Assembly: GCF_000317595.1 (NCBI RefSeq)
Contig: NZ_AEJC01000250.1
Coordinates: forward strand, 1-64,000
Direction: 5' to 3'
DNA length: 64,000 nt
DNA from: Streptomyces ipomoeae 91-03
Lineage (GTDB): Bacteria; Actinomycetota; Actinomycetes; Streptomycetales; Streptomycetaceae
The translations under genes were made by a program, and so were the position numbers. A model generated the notes under the pieces. That model ran no database searches and was not told the DNA's origin. It was given only the letters and a program-made list of their open reading frames with translations. Shown one piece after another: positions 46,476 to 56,800 of this stretch. Numbering within the stretch: position 1 is the first letter of the stretch; each line of letters opens with the position of its first letter.

Positions 46476-49400
46476 GTGAACGCCCGACCGCGAAGCCAGA
46501 CGGCGATGGTCGTCATCAGCGCATGCGTCGTCGTGTTGACCGCGTTCTACTACGCGTTTCCGGGACAGCGGCTGATCTTCGTCGCCATTGGAGCGACAGG
46601 TGTCTTCGGTATTCTTCTGGGTGTCTTTCTCAATCAGCCGGCGCATCGATTTCCCTGGCTGTTGCTCGCCGCGGGAAACCTCGCCTTCGCCGCGGGCCAG
46701 GCCGCCCAGATCATCCTCATCGAGTTGTCTCGCGACATGGTCCCGTTCCCGTCGGTCGCCGACGGTTTCTATCTCGCGGCATATCCGCTCTACGCGGCCG
46801 GACTGCTGGGCTTCGTGCACTGGCGCACGAGTTGGCGCGACCGCGCGATCCTCATCGACGCGCTCACCCTGACCGTCGGCCTGGCGCTGCTGTCGTGGCT
46901 CTACCTCATCGAGCCCTACGCCCGCGCCGAGGATCTCACCTGGGTGCAGAAGGTGTTCTCCATCGCCTATCCGCTCGGCGACGTCCTCGTCCTGGCGATG
47001 CTGCTGCGCCTGCTCGTCGGCCGTGGCGGCAAGAACCGCTCGCTCATGCTCCTCACCGTGGGCACCGTCGGCCTGCTCGCCGCGGACGTGGCGTACGGCC
47101 TGATACAGCTGAACGGGACCTGGAGCACGGGCACCGCGGTCGATCTCGGCTGGGCGGTCCTGTACGGAGCCTGGGCGGCTGCCGCGCTCGATCCGTCCAT
47201 GCGGTCGATGACCGAGCCGCTGGCATGGCCCGCCGAGACCGGCACGGGCCGGCTGAGCCTGCTCACCCTGGCCTCGCTGATCGCGCCGGTCATCCTCCTG
47301 GTGGACGCGGTGCGCGGCGTGGACACCGACGTCGGAGTCATCGGGGTGTTCTCCGCGGTGCTCTTTCTCCTCGTGCTCTACCGCCTGGCGGGCGTGGTGG
47401 TGATCTACCGGCGGGCGGTCGGCCGCGAGAAGGCGCTGCGCACCGCGGTGTCGTCGCTGGGCGGGGCGGGTGATCTGTGGGATGTGGCCACCGCCGTCGA
47501 CTCCGCGGTGACGGAGTTGATGACGCACGGCCCGGCGCGTTCCGCGCTGCTCACCCTGCAGGACAACAAGCTCTGGGTGAACGGAACGCACGGCGGCGTA
47601 CACGGACCACTGACCGCGCCGGGGGCGGCGGCCGTACGGGAACTGGCCGCGACCGGCACGAACCGCCTGGTGACCCTCGACGGCGTGGGGCTCGACCTCG
47701 CCGCCCACCTCACGGACCCGGAGGAGGGGCCGACCCATGTCGGCCACGCGCTGGTCTGCCCGCTCATCTCGCAGGACCACCCCTCGGGCGATCCGCAGCT
47801 CGGGGTCCTGATCGTGGCCGGGGACGAACAGGACCTGCTCGTGCTCCGCGAGACGCTGGCCACCCTCGCCGCGCAGACGGCACTCGCCGTGACGCGACTC
47901 GCCCTCGCCGAGGAGATCAACCAGCGCAACAGCGAGGCGTACTTCCGCACGCTGGTGCAGAACGCCTCCGACGTCATCCTGATCCTCGACGACGCCGACC
48001 GGATCCGTTACGCCAGCCCCTCCGCCGACCAACTGCTCGGCGTTCCGGACCTGGAGGGCACCCACCTCATCGATCTGGTGCCGCCGCAGGACAGCCGTAC
48101 GGTGGCCGAGACGCTCGGCCGGATACGCAGCCGTGAGTACCAGACCAGACGTGACCACTGGCGCATGGTCCGCACCGACCGGGCGACCATCGAGGTCGAG
48201 GTGAGGTGGAGCGACCTGCGCGAGGAGGCGACCGTCGGCGGAGTGGTGCTCACTCTGCGGGACGTGACCGACCAGCGCAAACTCGAACGTGAACTCACCC
48301 ACCAGGCGTTCCACGACTCCCTCACTGGCCTGGCCAACCGCCTGCTCTTCCAGGAGCGGGTCAACCACGCCCTGGTGCAGGCTCAGCGGGACGGCACGGT
48401 GGTCGGCGTGATCTTCCTCGACGTGGACGACTTCAAGGTCGTCAACGACATACACGGCCACGGTGTGGGCGACGAACTCCTGGTCGCGCTGTCACTCCGG
48501 CTGCAGACGACCGTCCGTGCCTCCGACACCGCGGCGCGCATCGGCGGCGACGAGTTCGCGCTCCTGGTGGAGGGCGCCGTCACCCCGACGGGCGTGGAGC
48601 GGATCACCGAACACCTGATGACCGTGTTCGCCGAGCCGTTCCGGCTCAGTGTGGGGCCGGTGAGCACGTACGCCAGCGTCGGCGTCGCGACGACGGAGGA
48701 CAGCATCGACTCCGTCGAACTGCTCACACACGCCGACCTCGCCCTCTACGCGGCGAAGACGGCGGGCAAGCGTCGGTGGCGCCGTTACCACCCGGAGCTG
48801 CAGCGGGGCATGGCCGAGCGGGCCAACTTGCTGGAGGGCCTGGACAGTTCGTCGATCGAGACGTCGTTCACGGTGCTCTACCAGCCCATCGTGGAACTGG
48901 TCAGCGGGCGGATCGCCGGCTTCGAGGCGCTCGTCCGCTGGCCCCACTCCACACGTGGCATGGTGCTGCCGGAGCAGTTCATCACGCTGGCCGAGGAGAG
49001 CGGGCAGATCGTCCCGCTCGGCGCCTGGGTGCTCGACCAGGCCGCGGCCGAGGCCGTCCGGTGGGAGGACTCCGTGCTGCGCGACGGGACGGCCGACCGC
49101 ACCGCACCCTACGTCAGCGTGAACGTGTCGCCACGTCAGTTCCGGGACGACGAGTTCCACAGCGTGATCCGGCGGGCCCTGGAACTCTCCGGCATCGAAC
49201 CGTCGTCTCTCGTACTGGAACTGACCGAGAGCGTGCTGATGTACAACGACGAACGCGTTCTGGCCGAGATGACCTCGCTCAACGACCTCGGGATCCGTAT
49301 CGCGATCGACGACTTCGGAACGGGCTACTCGTCGCTGAGTTATCTGCGTGAGTTCCCGATCTCGATACTCAAGATCGACAAGTCGTTCGTCGACGAACTC

Positions 49401-49631
49401 GGACGCTCCTCCGAGCAGTACGCCTTGGTCGAGGGGATCACACATCTCGCGGAGACGCTCGGTCTCACGGTGATCGCCGAAGGAGTGGAGGAGGTGCGGC
49501 AGCAGGAGCTGCTGATCGAGATGGGCTGCCGACTGGGCCAGGGGTACCTCTTCGCGGAGCCGGTCAGCGCCGAGGAGGCGGAGCACCTCGTCCTCGCGCC
49601 GCCGCTCGGTCGTCTGGCAGGAACGCCCTGA
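46476..49631 (+). CDS. Membrane GGDEF-EAL c-di-GMP enzyme (copy 1)
   Basis: 1051 aa. About nine N-terminal membrane segments run to residue about 310 (first ones MVVISACVVVLTAFYYAF, LIFVAIGATGVFGILLGVFL). A GAF-like region lies at 325-470 and a PAS domain at 485-605 (AYFRTLVQNASDVILILDDADRIRYASPS). The GGDEF motif is intact at 690-694, preceded at the usual five residues by RASD, an inhibitory I-site. The EAL domain starts at 817 (FEALVRWPH) and has ELTESVLM, AIDDFGTGYSSL and KIDKSFV, so diguanylate cyclase and phosphodiesterase activities are both possible. GTG 46476 follows AGGAGGTG. Overall similar to streptomycete RmdA/RmdB-type proteins. A paralogue lies at 53843-57076, facing it. Confidence 0.93.
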   Translation: MNARPRSQTAMVVISACVVVLTAFYYAFPGQRLIFVAIGATGVFGILLGVFLNQPAHRFPWLLLAAGNLAFAAGQAAQIILIELSRDMVPFPSVADGFYLAAYPLYAAGLLGFVHWRTSWRDRAILIDALTLTVGLALLSWLYLIEPYARAEDLTWVQKVFSIAYPLGDVLVLAMLLRLLVGRGGKNRSLMLLTVGTVGLLAADVAYGLIQLNGTWSTGTAVDLGWAVLYGAWAAAALDPSMRSMTEPLAWPAETGTGRLSLLTLASLIAPVILLVDAVRGVDTDVGVIGVFSAVLFLLVLYRLAGVVVIYRRAVGREKALRTAVSSLGGAGDLWDVATAVDSAVTELMTHGPARSALLTLQDNKLWVNGTHGGVHGPLTAPGAAAVRELAATGTNRLVTLDGVGLDLAAHLTDPEEGPTHVGHALVCPLISQDHPSGDPQLGVLIVAGDEQDLLVLRETLATLAAQTALAVTRLALAEEINQRNSEAYFRTLVQNASDVILILDDADRIRYASPSADQLLGVPDLEGTHLIDLVPPQDSRTVAETLGRIRSREYQTRRDHWRMVRTDRATIEVEVRWSDLREEATVGGVVLTLRDVTDQRKLERELTHQAFHDSLTGLANRLLFQERVNHALVQAQRDGTVVGVIFLDVDDFKVVNDIHGHGVGDELLVALSLRLQTTVRASDTAARIGGDEFALLVEGAVTPTGVERITEHLMTVFAEPFRLSVGPVSTYASVGVATTEDSIDSVELLTHADLALYAAKTAGKRRWRRYHPELQRGMAERANLLEGLDSSSIETSFTVLYQPIVELVSGRIAGFEALVRWPHSTRGMVLPEQFITLAEESGQIVPLGAWVLDQAAAEAVRWEDSVLRDGTADRTAPYVSVNVSPRQFRDDEFHSVIRRALELSGIEPSSLVLELTESVLMYNDERVLAEMTSLNDLGIRIAIDDFGTGYSSLSYLREFPISILKIDKSFVDELGRSSEQYALVEGITHLAETLGLTVIAEGVEEVRQQELLIEMGCRLGQGYLFAEPVSAEEAEHLVLAPPLGRLAGTP

Positions 49632-49695
49632 GCGCCCGCGGAAAGGAAGCGATGATGGTGGCGGCCCTCTCCCGCGAGGGCGCGGGCCGTGCTGC

Positions 49696-49729
49696 GCAGG
49701 ACGTCGCGTGAGGCAGGACGTCGCGTGAG
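49696..49729. repeat. Tandem 17-bp duplication before the NRPS-like gene
   Basis: GCAGGACGTCGCGTGAG occurs at 49696-49712 and again at 49713-49729, followed by GCAGGA at 49730. The repeat ends just before the ribosome site (AGGAGG at about 49732-49737) and could affect the leader structure. Confidence 0.85.
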
Positions 49730-49743
49730 GCAGGAGGCCCGAG

Positions 49744-52700
49744 GTGACGGAACCTGATGACCCATCGGCAGAGTCGGCGGCGCCGTGCGTCGTGTTGCGC
49801 AACGACGAGGAGCAGTACGCCATCTGGCCCGCCGAACGCCGGATCCCGGCCGGGTGGCGCCCGATCGGCGCCCCGGCGTCCGCCGCGCGGTGCGGGCGCC
49901 TGGTCGACCGTCTGTGGACCGACATGCGCCCCGCGAGCGCCCGCGCCAAGGGGCGGCTCGCCGGATCCGCGCCGAGCACGGTGCCCGACCTGGTCCGGGA
50001 GCGGGCGCGGCGTGAGCCGTCCGCTCTCGCCGTGCTCTCGGACGAGGGCCGGCTCAGCTACGCCGAACTGACCGGCCGCGCCGAACGGCTTGCCCACGAG
50101 CTGAGGGAATCGGGCGTCGACGCGGAGTCCGTCGTCGGTGTGTGCCTCGACCGAGGGCCCGAACTGGTCGTCGCGCTGCTGGCGGTGCTGAACTCCGGCG
50201 GCGCGTTCCTGCCCCTCGACCCGGCGACACCGCGGCAACGGACGGTCGCACTGGTCGGGGAGACCGGTTCACGCCTCATCGTCTCCAGCCGCGAGCACGC
50301 CCTGACGTTCGCCGAGTGCGAGGCACGGATCGTCCACGTCGGGTCCGCCAGGGGAGCGGTCACGCGAACACCGCCGGCGAAGCCGCCGCGGGCCCGCGGC
50401 CCGCGGCCCGACGACCTCGCCTACGTGATCTACACCTCCGGATCCACCGGACCTCCGAAGGGCGTGATGATCACCCACCGGGCGCTGAGCCACTCCCTCA
50501 CCGCGGTGGCGCGGGCATACGAACTGGCGCCCGGCGACCGGGTGCTGCACTCCGCGGCGCTCGGCTTCGACACCTCACTGGAACAGATCTTCGCCACGCT
50601 GATCAGCGGCGCGACGCTCGTCCTGGCGGGAACCCGGATGTGGGCGCCCACCGACCTGCTGCACCGCCTTCCGGAGCACGGGATCACCGTCGCCGACCTG
50701 ACCCCCGCCTACTGGCATCGGCTCCTCTCCATCGCGGACCGCGGCGAGAGCCTCGCGTCGCTGAGGCTCGCCATCGTCGGCGGCGAGATCGTCGGCGTGA
50801 AGGACTGCCGCGCCCTTCTGCGCCGGATCCCCGGCGCGCGTCTCGTCAACGCCTACGGCCTCACGGAGACGGCCATCACCTCCATGCTCTGCGAACTGAA
50901 CGAGGAGGTGCTCGCCGCGCCGGACACCGCCGTCGCCCCGGTCGGCAGGCCCTTGGCGGGCAGCCACGTCCATCTGCTCGACGCCGAACTGCGCCCGGTG
51001 CCGCCGGGCGAGCGCGGTGAGATCTACATCGGCGGGCCGGTGCTGGCACGCGGTATCTGGCGGCAACCCGCCCTGACCGCACAGCAGTTCACAGCCGACC
51101 CGCACGGCTCCGCGCCGGACCGCATGTATCGCACCGGGGATCTGGGCCGCCGGCGCTCGGACGGCAACCTGGAAGTCCTGGGCCGTGTCGACGACCAGAT
51201 GAAGATCCGCGGGTTCCGGGTCGACCCCGCCGAGATCGAGGCCGCGCTCGTCTCCCGCCCGGAGGTCGGCGAGGCGATGGTGGTGGCCCGGTTGCGCGAC
51301 AACGGCGACCGGGACATCGTCGCCTACTACACGCCGACCGCGTCGTCGGCCGGCGACGACACGGTGCTGCCGACCCGGCTGCGGTCGGCGCTCGCCGAGG
51401 TCCTGCCCGGCTACATGATCCCGGCGGCCTTCCACACGGTGGAGCGGCTGCCCGTCACGCCCGGCGGCAAACTCGACCGCAGGGCCGTACCGGAACTCAA
51501 GGCCACGGCGACGACGGGCGGCACCGACGACCGTCCGGTGCCGCAGGGGATGGCCCAGCTGTGGAGCCAGATCCTGGACGTGGACTACGTCCGTCCCCAC
51601 GACGACTTCTTCGAACTGGGCGGCAACTCGCTGCTGGCCATGGAGATGCTCGCCCGCACCCGCGTCGTCTTCGGTATCGGCGTCACCCAGATTCGCGACC
51701 TGACCCGTTCCCTGCTGCGGTATCCGACGCTCGCCGCGTTCGCCGAGTCCGTGCGCCAGGCACGCGCGGGCACACTGGCCCACCCGGCCGGCGGAAGCAT
51801 CGACTTCGCCGCCGAGGCCGACCGGAGCGTTCCGGTGGCAGGCCGTGACGCGCCGGCCCCGGACCCCCGCCACCCCGGCGACGTCCTCCTCACCGGGGCG
51901 ACGGGGTTCTGCGGGGCGTACATGATCGACGAGCTGCTGCGCAGGACGACGGGACGGATCCTCTGCCTCGTCAGGGCCTCCGACGACCAGCACGGCATGG
52001 AGCGGATCCGCGCGAGTCACCAGCGGCACGTCCGCAGCGTTCTGTCCAGCACGCGCGTCCAGCCGGTCGTCGGCGATCTGGGCAAGCCCGGACTGGGACT
52101 GTCCCCGAGCCGGTTCGAGGAGCTGGGATCGATCATCGACGCCGTCTACCACTTCGGCGGTCAGGTCAATTTCATCTACCCGTACCACGAGTTGCGCGCG
52201 GCCAACGTCGACGGAACCTACGAGATCATCCGCCTCGCCGCCGGCCGGTCCGTCCCCGTCCACTTCACCTCCAGCATGGCGGTGCTCGCCGGATTCGGGC
52301 GGGCCGGGGTGCGCGAGGTGACGGAGAGCACGCCGCTTCGCTTCCCCGAGTACCTGTCGGTGGGATACGTGGAGACCAAATGGGTCGCCGAGGCGCTGCT
52401 GCGGAAGGCGTCCGACGCGGGCCTGCCGGTCGCCGTCCACCGCCTGATGGACATCACGGGCAGCAGCGGAACCGGCGTGATGAACACCAGCAGCGAGATG
52501 GCCGCCCTCATCGACTTCATCGCGCGGACCGGGCTGTGCCCCGACGTCCGGCTGCCGCTCGACTTCCTGCCGGCCGACCACCTCGCCCGCGCGATCGGGC
52601 ACATCTCCACCCACCGTCCCGCTCACGGCGAGGTCTACCACCTCACCAACCCCCGCCCCACCCTGCTGAGTTCGCTCGCCGAGCGGCTGCGCCGACGCGG

Positions 52701-53022
52701 TTGCCCGGTCCAGGAGATCCCCTACGGTGAATGGACCGCCGCTCTGGTGAAGCACGCGGCCGGGCACCCCACCGACGCGATCACCCCGTTCGTCCCGCTC
52801 TTCGTCGACCGGTGCCACCGCGCCGACATCACGGTGAGTGAGATGTACTTCCTGGACGTTTTCCCGGAGTTCACCGCCGACAACGGGGAACGGGCGCTGA
52901 AGGACGCCGGGATCGACGTTCCGCCGGTGGACGCGGAGATGCTGGACCGCTACATCGACTTCCTGCGGCAGCCGGACCATCTCCAGCCGGTGGAGCGCCA
53001 CGAGCACGGAGCGGCACAGTGA
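49744..53022 (+). CDS. MbtH-adenylation-carrier-reductase single-module NRPS
   Basis: 1092 aa. Residues 14-65 are an MbtH-like domain (LRNDEEQYAIWPAERRIPAGWR...LWTDMRP) fused in front of an adenylation domain (75-570). The adenylation domain has YVIYTSGSTGPPKGVMITH, GFDTSLEQIF, NAYGLTETAI, YRTGDLGRR and GGKLDR with the catalytic Lys. The carrier has FFELGGNSLLAME with the pantetheine Ser629. A thioester-reductase domain (712-1075) has LTGATGFCGAY and YVETK (Tyr875/Lys879). There is no condensation domain. The module should load one amino acid and release it as an aldehyde or alcohol. The substrate cannot be called safely. GTG 49744 follows AGGAGG; the tRNA-transferase gene overlaps its stop. 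Confidence 0.92.
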   Translation: MTEPDDPSAESAAPCVVLRNDEEQYAIWPAERRIPAGWRPIGAPASAARCGRLVDRLWTDMRPASARAKGRLAGSAPSTVPDLVRERARREPSALAVLSDEGRLSYAELTGRAERLAHELRESGVDAESVVGVCLDRGPELVVALLAVLNSGGAFLPLDPATPRQRTVALVGETGSRLIVSSREHALTFAECEARIVHVGSARGAVTRTPPAKPPRARGPRPDDLAYVIYTSGSTGPPKGVMITHRALSHSLTAVARAYELAPGDRVLHSAALGFDTSLEQIFATLISGATLVLAGTRMWAPTDLLHRLPEHGITVADLTPAYWHRLLSIADRGESLASLRLAIVGGEIVGVKDCRALLRRIPGARLVNAYGLTETAITSMLCELNEEVLAAPDTAVAPVGRPLAGSHVHLLDAELRPVPPGERGEIYIGGPVLARGIWRQPALTAQQFTADPHGSAPDRMYRTGDLGRRRSDGNLEVLGRVDDQMKIRGFRVDPAEIEAALVSRPEVGEAMVVARLRDNGDRDIVAYYTPTASSAGDDTVLPTRLRSALAEVLPGYMIPAAFHTVERLPVTPGGKLDRRAVPELKATATTGGTDDRPVPQGMAQLWSQILDVDYVRPHDDFFELGGNSLLAMEMLARTRVVFGIGVTQIRDLTRSLLRYPTLAAFAESVRQARAGTLAHPAGGSIDFAAEADRSVPVAGRDAPAPDPRHPGDVLLTGATGFCGAYMIDELLRRTTGRILCLVRASDDQHGMERIRASHQRHVRSVLSSTRVQPVVGDLGKPGLGLSPSRFEELGSIIDAVYHFGGQVNFIYPYHELRAANVDGTYEIIRLAAGRSVPVHFTSSMAVLAGFGRAGVREVTESTPLRFPEYLSVGYVETKWVAEALLRKASDAGLPVAVHRLMDITGSSGTGVMNTSSEMAALIDFIARTGLCPDVRLPLDFLPADHLARAIGHISTHRPAHGEVYHLTNPRPTLLSSLAERLRRRGCPVQEIPYGEWTAALVKHAAGHPTDAITPFVPLFVDRCHRADITVSEMYFLDVFPEFTADNGERALKDAGIDVPPVDAEMLDRYIDFLRQPDHLQPVERHEHGAAQ

Positions 53023-53810
53023 TGAGCCGACGCCCCGCCTGGGAGGCGTTGAACGTACTGGAAGCGGCCCACGACGGTCCGGTGGCCTTCTGCGCCGACC
53101 TCAGTCCCGCAAGCCTCCTGGCGGCGTACCGCGCCGGGGTCTATCCGTTCCCGGCATCCGACGAGTACACCCGCGCCCTCAACGAGGCGCTCTTCGCCGA
53201 TCAGGTCCAGGAGGGCCGTATCCGGCTCATGGGCGAGGAATCGGCCGATCCCTACGCCGTCTCCTGGTGGTCGCCCGACCCCAGGCCGGTACTGCCCGTC
53301 TCGGCCACACACCTCAGCAGGAGCCTGGCCCGGCGGCTGCGCAACCGGCTGCCGTGGTCGACCAGCCTGGACCGGCGGTTCGAGCAGGTCGTCCGCGCAT
53401 GCCGGGCCGGCCGCGTCCCGGTGTGGCTCACCGAAGAACTGATCGCCGGCCTGATCCGCCTGCACGATCTGGGGCATGCGCACAGCGTGGAGGTGTGGGA
53501 GGACGGCGATCTGGTCGGTGGCGTCTTCGGCCTCGAGATCGGATCGGTCTTCAGCATGGACTCGATGTTCTTCCACCGACCCGGCGCCTCGAAGGTCGCG
53601 GTGACCGATCTCGCGGCGCGCTTCGCCGAGGCCGGCGGCATGCTGCTCGACGCTCAGCGGGACAGCCCGCACGTCCGCGACCTGGGCGGCGTTCTCGTAC
53701 CGAGAGCGCAGTACGTGCGACACCTCCGGTGCGCCGCGCATGACAGGCTTCCGCTGCCTACCGCCATGCTGCCCGCCCGCCGCCTCGTCCAGCCGAGGGG
53801 AGCGCGCTGA
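53019..53810 (+). CDS. aat: Leucyl/phenylalanyl-tRNA-protein transferase homologue
   Basis: 263 aa of the Aat/GNAT-like fold that moves an amino acid from aminoacyl-tRNA to an amine. Conserved blocks are SLLAAYRAGVYPF, AVSWWSPDPRPVLP, HSVEVWEDGDLVGGVFGLEIG, FSMDSMFFHRPGASKVA, GGMLLDAQRDSPHVRDLGGVLVPRAQYV. The Asp of LLDAQ matches the key Asp of the enzyme; the usual GESMF acid is changed to MDSMF. The GTG/ATG start (53019 or 53022) overlaps the TGA of the NRPS-like gene, so the two are translated together. Normal Aat genes act in the N-degron pathway; here coupling to an amino-aldehyde-forming NRPS suggests a biosynthetic role. Confidence 0.88.
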   Translation: MMSRRPAWEALNVLEAAHDGPVAFCADLSPASLLAAYRAGVYPFPASDEYTRALNEALFADQVQEGRIRLMGEESADPYAVSWWSPDPRPVLPVSATHLSRSLARRLRNRLPWSTSLDRRFEQVVRACRAGRVPVWLTEELIAGLIRLHDLGHAHSVEVWEDGDLVGGVFGLEIGSVFSMDSMFFHRPGASKVAVTDLAARFAEAGGMLLDAQRDSPHVRDLGGVLVPRAQYVRHLRCAAHDRLPLPTAMLPARRLVQPRGAR

Positions 53811-53842
53811 CCGCGTGCGCACGGGTGACACGGTGGTCGCGC

Positions 53843-56800
53843 TCACGAGCCGGGGGCCCCGTGACCGCGCCGCAGGACGAGCTCCCCCTCCTCCACCGTC
53901 ATCGGCCGGGCGAACAGGTACCCCTGCCCGAACCGGCAGCCGATGCTCGTCAGCAGCTCCCGCTGCTCCTGCTCCTCGATACCCTCGGCGATCACCTGGA
54001 GCCCGAGCGCGTCGGCGAGGCGGACGATGCCCTCGACCAGGGCCACCTGCTGGGAGTCCCGCGGGACGCCGTCGATGTACGTCTTGTCGATCTTGAGTAC
54101 GTCGATGGAGAAGTCCCGGAGATAGCGCAGCGAGGCGTAGCCGGTGCCGAAGTCGTCGATCGCGATACGCACACCGGTGTCCTTCAGCTCCCGGATGAGC
54201 GCGTCGATCTGGTCCGTCCGCTGCATGAGCACCGACTCGGTGAGCTCCAGCTGCAGCGTGCCCGGTACCAGGCCGGTGGCGTCGAGGGACTCGTGGACCT
54301 CGTCCAGGAAGCTCATGTTCCGCCACTGCCGGGCCGACACGTTGACGCTGAGATACGGCGGCGTGGGCAGCCGGACGCGGCGCTGCAGCCGGGCGATGTC
54401 GGCCGTGGCGTGGCGCAGCACCCAGGCGCCCAGCATCGAGATGTGCCCGGACTCCTCGGCCAGCGGGATGAACCGCCCCGGTGGGACCGGTCCGGTGGGC
54501 AGGTGCGGCCAGCGGGCCAGCGCCTCGAAGCCCACCACCTGGTCCGTGATGATGTCCACGACCGGCTGGTAGCACAGGGAGAACTCCCCTCGGCCTATCG
54601 CCCCGGCCATCTGTGCCTGGAGATCGTGGCGCTCGACCATCCGGATGCGTTGCTGGGGCTGGAAACGCCGCCACTGCCGTTTCCCCGCGGCCTTGGCGGC
54701 GTACAGGGCCAGATCGGCGAGTGCCAGGAGTTCGTCGGCGTCCGTGGTGTCCCGGGCCGTGGCCACGCCCACGCTGGCGGAGACGCTCACCGACTCCTCC
54801 CACAGCCGGAAGGGCCGGTTCAGCGTCTGGATCACCTGCGCGGCCAGCAGCTCGGCGTCAAGGGGCTGCTTGGCGTCCTCCATCAGCACGGCGAACTCGT
54901 CGCCGCCGAGACGCGCCGCCGTGTCGGTCCGGCGCAGCGTCGCCGACAGGCGCTCCGCCACCGCGCGCAGCAGTCGGTCGCCGACCGCGTGCCCGAGCGT
55001 GTCGTTGACGATCTTGAAGTCGTCCAGGTCGATGAAGAGAAGGCACGTGATCGCCGACTCGCGCCGGCCACGCAGCAGCGCGCGCGTGGTCCGCTCCAGA
55101 AGCAGCGTCCGGTTGGGCAGACCGGTCAGGGAGTCGTGGAAGGCGCGCTGCGTCAGCTCGTGCTCCAGCCGGCGCTGCTCGGTGACGTCCCGCAACGTGA
55201 TGACCAGCCCGCCCACGGTCCGGTCCCGCCGCAGGTCGCGGCAGCGCACCTCCACCTCGATGCGGTCCGAGTTCCGCACCACCCACCAGTGGTCGTGCGC
55301 TTCCTGCCGTCCGTCGTTCAGCAGGCTCGTCAGGGTGCGGTCGACCCGGCCGCGCTCCTGGGGTTCCACCAGGTCCTGCAGTTCGATGCCCACCAGGTCG
55401 GAGCTGCCGAACACGGCGCGCGCCGACGGACTGGCGTAACGGACGGTTGTGTCGTCGTCGACGATGAGGATGACGTCCGAGGCGTTGTGCACCAGGGTGC
55501 GGAAGTACGCCTCGCTCTCCTTGCGGGTGATCTCCCGCCGCAGCGCGATGCGTTCCGCCGCCAGCCCCGCGTGCGAGGCCAGGATCTCGAGCGAGCCGCG
55601 CATCTCGGAGAGCCGCCGCTCGGGGCCCGCCACCAGCAGTACGCCCGAGGTCTCGCCGTCGGCCGGACGGCCCGGCAGGACCATGGGACAGACCAGCGCG
55701 GTCGGCAGGCCCGCGAGGCGCGCGGCGATGTCCGGCCCGAGCGCGGCGACGGGCACCAGAAGAGTGCGGTGCCGAGCGAGGCACTCCGCCCCGGTCCGCG
55801 TGGGCTCTCCCTCGTTCAGACGCCCGTACAGGTTCGCGGCGTGGCGGGCCGACAGGACCAAGGTCGCGTGTCGGGCCTTCGGTGCGAACAGCGCGGTGAC
55901 CGCCGCTTCGCATGCCCGCGCGACATCCCCCGGCAGGAACGCCTCCACCAGTGAGGCGGCTGCGGCGCGCAGTGTCTGTTCCCGCGCGACCGCGCTGTGG
56001 TGCGCCATCACCATCACGGCGAGCCGCAGGATCACCAGCACCAGCAGCGCGGCTGCCGCGGTGGCCGCCGCGTCGTCGTGTATGCCGCCCACACCCGCCT
56101 CATGGATCAGCACCGAGGCCGGGATCAGTGTGGCCGCCGCGAGCAGCAGGAGCCGGCGCCGCGACGGAAGCGGGGACTGCGACCGGGGCTCAGACCTGCT
56201 CACCGCCGCCATGGAGGGGTGCAGAGCGGCCAGCCCCCAGGCCGTGCAGAAGACGATCCAGCCGGAGTCCGGCAGGGTGCGTCCCGGCGACACGTCGTTG
56301 AGCCGCAGGATCCTGTAGGCGATGTCGAAGCAGAGCAGTGTGCTCGTGCCCAGGGCGAGCAGCTGTACGGCACGGTTGGGGCCGGAGACGGGCCGGGGGG
56401 CGAGCAGCAGGGCCAGCATCGCCAGCATCACGACGTCCCCGAGCGGGAAGGCGATGCCGATCGCGCGCTGATGCCAGGTGAGGTCCTCCAGCCGGGCCGG
56501 CGGTCGCAGCAGAAAGACCCACATCGGCAGGGCGAACCCGGCCGTGATGATCAGCGCGTCGAGCAGGCCGGGCAGACCACGGCCCACCCGTTTGTGCCGC
56601 ACCAGACCGAGCAGACCCGCGATGAGCAGGGCGTAGGCCGCGAGGTAGCAGGCGACCACCGGGGACGGCAACGGGTCGGACGCGGGGAGGTATTGCTCCC
56701 GCACGTCGTAGTAGGTGTTGGCCGCGGCGAAGAGCAGCAGCCCGGCGGCTGCCGCCCACCACGGCCGGCGTTGCGCGGGGCGGTGGACACGAACCCCGGT

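Noticed and set aside
49744..53022. Minus-strand frame of 810 codons at 50575-53007
   Set aside because: Mirror of the NRPS-like gene; no motif and His/Arg/Gln-rich composition.
53843..55954. Plus-strand frame opposite the second GGDEF-EAL gene
   Set aside because: Antisense shadow; the minus strand has complete PAS, GGDEF and EAL motifs.
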